From contig NC_012522.1 of NCBI RefSeq assembly GCF_000010805.1, positions 744,001-808,000 on the forward strand: DNA of 64,000 nt, in the 5' to 3' direction. The notes under the pieces are model-generated. The model was not told the DNA's origin. It worked only from the letters and a program-made list of their open reading frames with translations, and made no database searches. The translations under genes were made by a program, and so were the position numbers. Shown here piece by piece: positions 1 through 6,783 of this stretch; position 1 is the stretch's first letter; every line of letters starts with the position of its first letter. This DNA comes from Rhodococcus opacus B4 (GTDB lineage: Bacteria > Actinomycetota > Actinomycetes > Mycobacteriales > Mycobacteriaceae).

Positions 1-494
1 GCCAGCGCGCGGGCGATGGCGACGCGCTGCTGCTGTCCGCCCGACAGTTGCGCGGGATACGCGTCCGCCTTCTCGCTCAGGCCCACCTGGTCGAGGAGAT
101 CCCGGGCCCGTTCGAGCGCCTTCTTCTTGCTCAGCTTCTTCACCTGGATGGGTGCCTCGATGATGTTCTCGAGGGCCGTCCGGTGCGGGAAGAGGTTGAA
201 GTGCTGGAAGACCATCCCGATGTCGCGGCGCTGTTTCGCCGCCGCCCGGGGGTGGAGTTCGTAGAGCTTGCCGCCCCGCTCGGAGTACCCGACGATCTCG
301 CCGTCGACGTACAGCCGGCCGGCGTTGACCTGCTCGAGGTGATTGATGCACCGCAGGAACGTCGACTTCCCGGAGCCGGACGGACCGACCAGGCACAGGA
401 CCTGGCCGGCGCCGATCTCCAGGGAGACACCTTTGAGTACTTTCAGCGCCCCGAAGTTCTTGCAGACCCGGTCCGCCTTGACCATCGGCGTCAT
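1..494 (-). CDS. polar amino-acid ABC transporter ATP-binding protein (partial)
   Basis: ATPase subunit of a GlnQ/PAAT-type importer that would power uptake of polar amino acids. Only the first 164 codons are present; the C-terminal part lies beyond the left edge. The Walker A motif GPSGSGKST lies near residue 40 and the ABC signature LSGGQQQRVAIARAL ends near the edge; the Walker B motif is off the window. The ATG at 494 overlaps the permease stop by four bases (ATGA), showing translational coupling in an operon of binding protein, permease and ATPase. Substrate cannot be set from sequence; glutamate, glutamine or another polar amino acid are all possible. Confidence 0.93.
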   Translation of the reverse strand, partial: MTPMVKADRVCKNFGALKVLKGVSLEIGAGQVLCLVGPSGSGKSTFLRCINHLEQVNAGRLYVDGEIVGYSERGGKLYELHPRAAAKQRRDIGMVFQHFNLFPHRTALENIIEAPIQVKKLSKKKALERARDLLDQVGLSEKADAYPAQLSGGQQQRVAIARAL

Positions 495-1483
495 CGTCGT
501 TCCCCTCCGGGTGTGTCGGGCAGGGTCTCGGGGCCGGGTTCGATCACCAGCGGCTTGCCCTGCGCGTCGGCGAGCGCCTGCAGTTGCCGCGGCGTGAGCT
601 TGCGGGACGCCCCCTTCGAGTAATACCGCTCCAGGTAGAACTGGCCGATCATGAGCAGACTGGTGATGGCGAGGTACCAGGTGGCGGCCACCATCAGCAG
701 CGGGATGGGCTGGAAGTTCGCGCCCGAGATGTCTCTGGCACGTCCGTACAACTCCAGGCTGTACGGCACCGCCGTGACCAGCGACGTCGTCTTCAGCATG
801 CTGATCAGCTCGTTGCCGGTGGGCGGGATGATCACCCGCATGGCCTGCGGCAGAACCGTGCGACGCATGGTCTGCGACCACGTCATGCCGAGCGCCACCG
901 ACGCCTCGGACTGCCCCTCGGCGACCGAGTTCACGCCGGCGCGGACGATCTCGGCCATGTACGCGGCCTCGTTGAGTCCCAGGCCGATCACCGCGAACAG
1001 GAATGCCGCGTTGATTCCCTGCAGGTCGATGTGCACGAACTGGTGGACGAAGGGGATTCCCAGATCCAGTTGCTTGTAGATCGACGGGAACAGTCCCCAG
1101 AACACCAACTGCACGTAGACCGGGGTGCCGCGGAAGATCCACAGGTACCCCCACGACGCCGCCTTCAGCACCGGGTTCGGCGACAGCCGCATGACGGCGA
1201 GCACGACGCCGAGCACGATGGCGATGGCCATCGACAGGATCGTCAGCTGGATGGTGTTCCATGCGGCGGCCGAAATCCGGGCGTCGAACAGATACTGGGC
1301 GTAGACGTCCCACCGGTACGCCTCGTTGGTGCGCGCACCGTTGACGAACAGCGCCAGCAGCAGGCCGACGACGATCGCGGCGATCCACCGGCCCGGCCGC
1401 CGCAGCGGGATCGCCTTGATGGGTTCCGGTTCCTGCCCCGTCTCGGTGCCCGGCCGGTCCGGAGCCTTCTCCACGTCAGACAC
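491..1483 (-). CDS. polar amino-acid ABC transporter permease
   Basis: Inner-membrane permease of the HisM/GlnP family, 330 residues. It has a hydrophobic segment near residue 35 followed by the usual transport domain, with the EAA loop EAAYMAEIVRAGVNSVAEGQ that contacts the ATPase. The N-terminus carries an extra cytoplasmic stretch of about 30 polar residues, common in actinobacterial members. It starts 11 bases after the binding-protein gene and overlaps the ATPase gene by four bases. A single permease gene suggests a homodimeric channel. Substrate is not determined. Confidence 0.92.
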   Translation of the reverse strand: MSDVEKAPDRPGTETGQEPEPIKAIPLRRPGRWIAAIVVGLLLALFVNGARTNEAYRWDVYAQYLFDARISAAAWNTIQLTILSMAIAIVLGVVLAVMRLSPNPVLKAASWGYLWIFRGTPVYVQLVFWGLFPSIYKQLDLGIPFVHQFVHIDLQGINAAFLFAVIGLGLNEAAYMAEIVRAGVNSVAEGQSEASVALGMTWSQTMRRTVLPQAMRVIIPPTGNELISMLKTTSLVTAVPYSLELYGRARDISGANFQPIPLLMVAATWYLAITSLLMIGQFYLERYYSKGASRKLTPRQLQALADAQGKPLVIEPGPETLPDTPGGERR

Positions 1484-1494
1484 TCGTCAACCGC

Positions 1495-2424
1495 TCAGCT
1501 CGTGGCGCCGTTGATCTGGGACGTGGTGATGACGCCCGCCTCGACTCCCCAGTTCTCCGCGATCGTCCGGTAGGTGCCGTCGTCGATGAGGTGTTGCAGC
1601 GCCTGCTGGAGGGTCTGCGCGAGCGGCGAGCCCTTCGCGACGGGCCAGCCGTACGGCGCGGCGTCGAAGACCTCGCCCGCGGCCTCGATCTTGCCGTCAC
1701 TCTGCTTGATCGCGTACGCGGTGACGGGCGAGTCGGCGGACATCGCGTCGACCTTGCCGAGGGCGACGGCGTTGGCGGCGTCGTCCTGGCTGTCGAACTT
1801 CACGATCTCGATGGGCGGCTTACCGGCGGCGACGCACGCCGCACTCTTGGCGGGCACCTCCTCGAGGTCCTCGATGGTGGTGGTCTGCACGCCCACCCGC
1901 AGGCCGCACGCGTTGGTGGGGTCGACGGACTTCCCGGCGGGCTGCGCCCACTGCACTCCGGCGCTGAAGTATGTGGTGAAGTCGACCGACTGCTCGCGTT
2001 CCTTGGTGTCGGTGAACGACGACATACCCATGTCGTAGCTGCCGGCCTGGATCGACGGGATGATCTTGTCGAAGTCCGCTTCCGTGTACTCCGGTGTCAC
2101 GCCGAGGACCTTGCCCACGGCGTCCACGAGGTCGACGTCGAAGCCGACGATCTTGCCGCTCGGGTCCTTGAACTCGTTGGGCGAGTAGGGAATGTTCACG
2201 CCGACGATGATCTTGCCGGACGAGGCGATCTTCTCCGGCAGTGTCGCCGCGATGGCATCCACCTTGTCGACTTCCACGGCGACGGTGTCTTCTCCGGACG
2301 GCGAGCCGCCGCCCTCGGTGTTGCTGGCACAGCCGGCGAGCAGCAGAGCACTGCCACCCGCCAGCGCACAGATGGTGCGGGCCACTCGGCCTCGCGCGAA
2401 GACGGATCGACCAGACACTGGCAT
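1495..2424 (-). CDS. polar amino-acid ABC transporter substrate-binding lipoprotein
   Basis: Extracellular solute-binding protein family 3, 309 residues, anchored as a lipoprotein: a signal sequence ends in the lipobox LLAGC with the modified Cys at about residue 32. The mature part has family features such as GVNIPYSPNEFKDPSGKIVGFDVD and the hinge-proximal sequence DMGMSSFTDTKEREQ. I chose the ATG at 2424 because GGAGG lies just upstream and the reading frame further upstream to 2505 encodes an Arg-rich stretch that would spoil the signal peptide. First gene of the operon with the permease and ATPase. Confidence 0.92.
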   Translation of the reverse strand: MPVSGRSVFARGRVARTICALAGGSALLLAGCASNTEGGGSPSGEDTVAVEVDKVDAIAATLPEKIASSGKIIVGVNIPYSPNEFKDPSGKIVGFDVDLVDAVGKVLGVTPEYTEADFDKIIPSIQAGSYDMGMSSFTDTKEREQSVDFTTYFSAGVQWAQPAGKSVDPTNACGLRVGVQTTTIEDLEEVPAKSAACVAAGKPPIEIVKFDSQDDAANAVALGKVDAMSADSPVTAYAIKQSDGKIEAAGEVFDAAPYGWPVAKGSPLAQTLQQALQHLIDDGTYRTIAENWGVEAGVITTSQINGATS

Positions 2425-2570
2425 GTCCTCCAAGAATCGTGGTGCACCGAGCGAGCTACGGCGACGGAGAACTCTCGAACTCCGAATAGTCGAACGGTAG
2501 GTCACGACACCCGCAACTGCGGACGTCGTTACCGAACATTAACGGCCTGACCCGGCCCGTGGCGGCGGTT

Positions 2571-3668
2571 TCAGCGACGCAGTGTCCGGGCGAGGACGGT
2601 CTCGGCGAACTCGCTGGTCGACGCGAGTCCACCCAGGTCAGCCGTGGCGACTCCGGAGGCGATCGTCGCACGGACCGCGTCGCGGATACGGTGGGCCGCG
2701 CCGCCGAGTTGCCGGTCGGCGCGGCGGTCCCCCAGCCACTCGAGCATCATCGCGGCCGACAGCATCAGGGCCGTCGGATTGGCCCGGTTGCGGCCCGCGA
2801 GGCCGGGGGCCGCTCCGTGCGCCGCCTGCGCCATCACCTGGGTCTCGGAAGTGTTGATCGACGGGGCCGTGCCGAGCGATCCGGACAGCTCGCCCGTCAG
2901 GTCCGACAGGATGTCGCCGAACATGTTCTCCGTCACGACGACGTCGAAGTCGCGCCCCCGGCGGACGAGGTGCGCCGTCATGGCGTCGACGTGCTCGTCG
3001 TCGATCCGGACGTCCGGGTAGTCGCGCTCCCCCACCTCCCGGCACACGTCGCGGAACAGTCCGGTGGTCATCGACAGCACGTTGGCCTTGTGCACGATCG
3101 TGACGTGGCGACTCCGCGTGCGTGCCAGCGCGAATGCGGTGTGCGCGATGCGCTCACACGCCTGCCTCGTCACGACGCCGACGGCCAGCGCCACGTCGGG
3201 AGTGGGCATGAACTCGCCGCTGCCGGCGAACATGTTGCGGTCCGCGTACAGGCCTTCGGTGTTCTCCCGGACGATCACGAGATCCATGTCCGGCACCGTC
3301 GCGGCGACGCCCTCGAGCGAGCGCGCGGGGCGGAGGTTGGCGAAGAGGCCGAAACGTTTGCGCACCACCCCGCCCGGGGTCAGCCTGCCGCGGAACGGCT
3401 CCGGGTAGGCAGCGCTGTCGTGCGGACCGAGGATCCAGGCGTCGAGTTCGTCCAGCGCGGCGAGCGTGGAATCGGGGATCGGCGTTCCGTGCGACTCGAT
3501 GGCACCCAGGCCGAGCGGCAGTTCCACCCAGTCGACGTCGCCGCCCCCGGCCGCGGCCACCGCGGCCGAGACCACCCGCCGGGTCGCCGGAACGATCTCG
3601 TGACCGATGCCGTCGCCGAGGAGCACCCCGATCCGGGTACCGGAAATGTTTGCCGTAGCACCGCTCAT
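2571..3668 (-). CDS. isocitrate/isopropylmalate dehydrogenase family protein
   Basis: NAD(P)-dependent beta-decarboxylating dehydrogenase, 365 residues, cytoplasmic. Family features are GDGIGHEI near the N-terminus, the substrate-binding RENTEGLY, the catalytic Lys in HKANVL, and DALTAHLV-like DAMTAHLV with FDVVVTENMFGDILSD, the metal-binding Asp cluster. Substrate could be isocitrate, 3-isopropylmalate, homoisocitrate or tartrate. It is not next to leuC/leuD, so a dedicated leucine role is not supported. The frame is open to 4037, but the ATG at 3668 begins the conserved domain directly, and the divergent gene starts only 19 bases away. Confidence 0.85.
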   Translation of the reverse strand: MSGATANISGTRIGVLLGDGIGHEIVPATRRVVSAAVAAAGGGDVDWVELPLGLGAIESHGTPIPDSTLAALDELDAWILGPHDSAAYPEPFRGRLTPGGVVRKRFGLFANLRPARSLEGVAATVPDMDLVIVRENTEGLYADRNMFAGSGEFMPTPDVALAVGVVTRQACERIAHTAFALARTRSRHVTIVHKANVLSMTTGLFRDVCREVGERDYPDVRIDDEHVDAMTAHLVRRGRDFDVVVTENMFGDILSDLTGELSGSLGTAPSINTSETQVMAQAAHGAAPGLAGRNRANPTALMLSAAMMLEWLGDRRADRQLGGAAHRIRDAVRATIASGVATADLGGLASTSEFAETVLARTLRR

Positions 3669-3687
3669 GAGGCCATCATTGCCTACC

Positions 3688-4209
3688 ATGGTCCAGTCGG
3701 TGGAACTGCTGTTCGACGAAGCGACCGACGTTGCCGTGCGCGCCGAGTGGCAACGCCTGTGGGATGCGGGGATGCCCAGCCGCACCCGGGTTCGCGCCGA
3801 ATCGAATCGGCCCCACATCACCCTGTTCGTGGCACGCCACATCCCTCCCGAGATCGACGAACTGCTGGGCCGCCGGATCGCGACGCCCTCGTTCCACGTC
3901 CGGCTGGGCGGGCTCGTGATGTTCGGCGGCAGGCACGTCACGCTGTCCCGGCTGGTGGTGCCGTCGAAGGCCCTGCTGTCTCTGCACCGCAGCGTGTTCG
4001 ATCTCGCCGAGCACGCCACGGAGGTCACTCCGCACATCCGCCCGGGCGAGTGGACGCCCCACGTGACCCTCGCGCGGCGACTGCCCGCGGATCAGATCCC
4101 GGAGGCCGCGCGGTTGCTCGACGGCGGCGACATCGTCGGCCGGGCCTCGGTGGTGCGGCGATGGGACGGGGACGCCAAACGCGAGTGGGTGGTCACGGCA
4201 CCTCCGTGA
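3688..4209 (+). CDS. 2'-5' RNA ligase family protein (2H phosphoesterase)
   Basis: Small cytoplasmic protein of 173 residues in the LigT/2H phosphoesterase superfamily. The two signature HxT motifs are visible as RPHITLF near residue 48 and TPHVTLARR near residue 126. Bacterial relatives act on 2',3'-cyclic phosphates or 2'-5' linked RNA; the physiological substrate here is unknown. The ATG at 3688 is preferred over the upstream frame because it begins the conserved strand VQSVELLFDE. It diverges from the dehydrogenase gene with only 19 bases between start codons, so both promoters must extend into the neighbouring coding regions. Confidence 0.85.
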   Translation: MVQSVELLFDEATDVAVRAEWQRLWDAGMPSRTRVRAESNRPHITLFVARHIPPEIDELLGRRIATPSFHVRLGGLVMFGGRHVTLSRLVVPSKALLSLHRSVFDLAEHATEVTPHIRPGEWTPHVTLARRLPADQIPEAARLLDGGDIVGRASVVRRWDGDAKREWVVTAPP

Positions 4210-5115
4210 TCACGGTGTGTGCGCGGCGGTCGTCGCGGCGGCCTTGCGCGAGGACCGTTGGGTGACGACGATTCCCGCGATCACCGCGAGCGCCCCGACC
4301 GGCTGGTTCCACGAGATGCGCTCGTCGAGTGCGACCGCGCCGAGTGCGACGCCGACCACCGGGGTCAGGTAGGTAACGGTGGACGCCGCGGTGGGCCCCC
4401 AGCCTCGCACCACGTTCGTGTTCCACACGAACGCCAGTCCCGTGCCGAACGCCCCGAGCCCGATCATCGACGCGACGATCGCGGGGGTCAGGTGCATCGG
4501 CGTGCTCGCGGCCCACGGTGTGGCGAGCACCATGGCAGCCGCGGCGATCGACACCTGCATGAACGCGATGGTCGGCGTACTCACCCCGCGCGGGAGGACG
4601 AACCGCCTCAGGTAGACCAGTGCCACGCCGTAGGACGCGGTGGCGCCGAGGCACGCGAGTTGGGCGGGCACGCTGCCGAGAATCCCCGACTGCCACGGCG
4701 CCAGCACGACGACCACACCGCCGAATCCGAGCAGGAGACCGAACAGCTTTGCGTCCGTGAGCTTCTCCCCCGGCAGGAACGCCAGGGCCACCGACATCGT
4801 CATCAGCGGTGTGGTGGCGTTGTAGATGCTGGCCAGGCCCGAACTGATGCTCTGCTCGGCCCAGCTGAACAGCAGCCACGGAAGCAGGCACTGCGCGACG
4901 GCCAGCACCGACAGGTGCGCCCAGGTCGCCGCTGCGCGCGGCAGCCGCGTCCGGGTGATTCCGAGGACGGCGCCGAGGGTCACCGCCCCGAACACCAGTC
5001 GCCACAGCACGACCTGGGTGAAGGACAGGCCCTCGAGGCCGACCTTGATGAACAGGAAACTCGCGCCCCAGGCGAGCGCCGTGCCCGCGTACTGGACCGC
5101 CGGATTACCCCTCAA
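4210..5115 (-). CDS. EamA/DMT-family transporter
   Basis: Integral membrane protein of 301 residues with about ten hydrophobic segments arranged as two EamA repeats, typical of drug/metabolite exporters. The N-terminus contains WGASFLFIKVGLEGLS, a hallmark of the first repeat. The substrate is unknown; relatives export amino acids, purines or toxic metabolites. Its ATG overlaps the stop of the upstream 38-residue membrane protein gene (ATGA), so the two are translationally coupled. Its 3' end abuts the convergent 2'-5' ligase-like gene without a spacer. Confidence 0.88.
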   Translation of the reverse strand: MRGNPAVQYAGTALAWGASFLFIKVGLEGLSFTQVVLWRLVFGAVTLGAVLGITRTRLPRAAATWAHLSVLAVAQCLLPWLLFSWAEQSISSGLASIYNATTPLMTMSVALAFLPGEKLTDAKLFGLLLGFGGVVVVLAPWQSGILGSVPAQLACLGATASYGVALVYLRRFVLPRGVSTPTIAFMQVSIAAAAMVLATPWAASTPMHLTPAIVASMIGLGAFGTGLAFVWNTNVVRGWGPTAASTVTYLTPVVGVALGAVALDERISWNQPVGALAVIAGIVVTQRSSRKAAATTAAHTP

Positions 5116-5228
5116 AACCGAAAGTCTCCGTGCTGGATGACTTCGTTGTGGGTGTCGGGCGTGCGGCCGGCGAGCGCCAGCGCGTCGAGCGCCAGGAACA
5201 CGAGGAGTACCACGACCAGGATTGTCAT
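5112..5228 (-). CDS. 38-residue single-span membrane protein
   Basis: A tiny predicted protein with one hydrophobic segment (ILVVVLLVFLALDALALAG) followed by a polar tail ending in HGDFRF. The ATG at 5228 is preceded by a purine-rich CTGGAGGC, and the stop overlaps the ATG of the EamA transporter. The coupling, the coherent membrane topology and the good ribosome binding site argue that it is real, although it is below normal gene-calling length. No function is recognised. A role as transporter accessory peptide or leader peptide is inference. Confidence 0.65.
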   Translation of the reverse strand: MTILVVVLLVFLALDALALAGRTPDTHNEVIQHGDFRF

Positions 5229-5309
5229 GCCTCCAGCCTGGTTCCCTCGGCCTCCGAGCAAAAGTGGCAGAAACGACATAGTTGATCGTTTTCCTGCCAT
5301 ACTGGATTC

Positions 5310-6308
5310 GTGCTGAACAAGGTCGTCGTGCCCCTCATGCCGCTCACCGAAGCGTTCGAGCTCGGCGTCGCCTGCGAGGTGTTCGGGTTCGACCGATCCG
5401 ACGACGGCCTGCCCACCTACGACTTCTCCCTCGTCGCCGGCTCACCGGAACCCATCCGCACCCGATTCGGGTACGGCATCGACGTCCCGTACGACCTCGA
5501 CCGCCTCGACGACGCCGATCTCATCGTCGTTCCCGCGGGCGGCACCTACGCCGAGGAGGACGGCTCCTACCTGTGCGCGAGGGAGCCCGCCCCGCACCTG
5601 GATCCTCTCCTCGACAAACTCCGGGCCGCGGTGGACCGCGGCGCCAAGGTCGCCAGCCTGTGCAGCGGTGCGTTCGTGCTCGGGGCGGCGGGACTGCTGG
5701 ACCGACGCAAGTGCACCACCCACTGGCGGCACGCCCGGCGGCTCGCCGAACTCCATCCGGCGGCCACCGTCGACCCGAACGTCCTGTACGTCGACGACGA
5801 TCCCGTCCTGACCAGCGCGGGCACCGCCGCCGGCATCGACCTGTGCCTGCACATCGTGCGCAAGGAACAGGGCAGCAAGGTGGCGAACGTGATCGCCCGG
5901 CGCATGGTCGTCCCGCCGCACCGGGACGGCGGCCAGGCCCAGTACGTGGCGATGCCGCTGCCGTCGACGACGATCGACACCCTCGGGCCGCTGCTCGACT
6001 GGATGACCGAACATCTCGCCCTCGACCTCACGGTCACCGCGGTGGCGGCCAAGGCGAATATGTCGCCGCGGACGTTCGCGCGACGGTTCCAGGCCGAGAC
6101 CGGGACCACCCCGGCCCGCTGGCTCAGCGACCAGCGAGTTCTGGCCGCGCAGCACCTGCTCGAGAACTCGGACCTCTCGGTCGACGTGATCGCCGAACGG
6201 GTCGGCTTCGGCGGCGGCGCGGTGCTGCGGCAGCATTTCCTGCGGCTACGCCACACCACCCCGCAGGCATACCGCCGCACGTTCCGCAACACGGAGCGCA
6301 CCGGCTGA
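5310..6308 (+). CDS. GlxA-family transcriptional regulator (DJ-1/PfpI plus AraC HTH)
   Basis: 332 residues. The N-terminal DJ-1/PfpI-like amidotransferase fold contains the nucleophile-elbow sequence VASLCSGAFVLGAAGLLDRR, and the C-terminal AraC-type double helix-turn-helix spans about residues 215-325, with PRTFARRFQAETGTTPARWL. Such proteins are cytoplasmic DNA-binding activators, often of amino-acid or quaternary-amine catabolism. It begins with GTG at 5310. A possible -10 CATACT ends seven bases upstream, which would make the mRNA leaderless. It diverges from the small membrane protein/EamA pair, its most likely target. Confidence 0.9.
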   Translation: MLNKVVVPLMPLTEAFELGVACEVFGFDRSDDGLPTYDFSLVAGSPEPIRTRFGYGIDVPYDLDRLDDADLIVVPAGGTYAEEDGSYLCAREPAPHLDPLLDKLRAAVDRGAKVASLCSGAFVLGAAGLLDRRKCTTHWRHARRLAELHPAATVDPNVLYVDDDPVLTSAGTAAGIDLCLHIVRKEQGSKVANVIARRMVVPPHRDGGQAQYVAMPLPSTTIDTLGPLLDWMTEHLALDLTVTAVAAKANMSPRTFARRFQAETGTTPARWLSDQRVLAAQHLLENSDLSVDVIAERVGFGGGAVLRQHFLRLRHTTPQAYRRTFRNTERTG

Positions 6309-6380
6309 GAAACACGCAGGGAAGAATCGACGGCGACGCGGCGTTGCACAGGCAGACCGTCACCGACCGAAAGGACCCAC

Positions 6381-6749
6381 GTGGCCACCAAGACTCTGAC
6401 TCAGCAGAACTTCGACGAGACCGTGACCGGCAACGACGTCGTTCTGGTCGACTTCTGGGCATCGTGGTGCGGGCCGTGCCGCTCCTTCGCCCCCACCTTC
6501 GAGGCCTCGTCGGAGCAGCACCCCGACGTCGTGCACGCCAAGGTCGACACCGAGGCGGAGCAGGGCATCGCCGCTGCCGCGAACATCCGCTCGATCCCGA
6601 CCATCATGGCGTTCCGGGAGGGTGTGCTGGTGTTCAGCCAGCCGGGCGCGTTGCCGCCTGCGGCGCTCGAGGATCTGGTCACGCAGGTCAAGGCCCTCGA
6701 CATGGACGAGGTGCGCAAGCAGATCGCCGAGCAGGCGCCGGCCGAATAG
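6381..6749 (+). CDS. thioredoxin
   Basis: Cytoplasmic disulfide reductase of 122 residues with the active site WASWCGPCRSF (Cys30 and Cys33) and the cis-Pro loop RSIPTIMAF. Length is close to the usual 105-110 plus a short charged C-terminal helix. The ATG at 6381 follows an AAAGGA ribosome site. It stands alone between the GlxA-type regulator and convergent polA. It is probably a secondary thioredoxin, since trxA normally sits beside trxB. Confidence 0.92.
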   Translation: MATKTLTQQNFDETVTGNDVVLVDFWASWCGPCRSFAPTFEASSEQHPDVVHAKVDTEAEQGIAAAANIRSIPTIMAFREGVLVFSQPGALPPAALEDLVTQVKALDMDEVRKQIAEQAPAE

Positions 6750-6760
6750 GGCGACCGGCC

Positions 6761-6783
6761 GCCGCCGCCTAGTGTGCGGCGGC
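6761..6783. terminator. GC-rich hairpin between thioredoxin gene and polA
   Basis: Perfect 8-base inverted repeat GCCGCCGC / GCGGCGGC with a 7-base loop, lying between two convergent genes and covering the polA stop codon. There is no T-tract, as is common for actinobacterial terminators. It could serve both directions. Confidence 0.45.
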
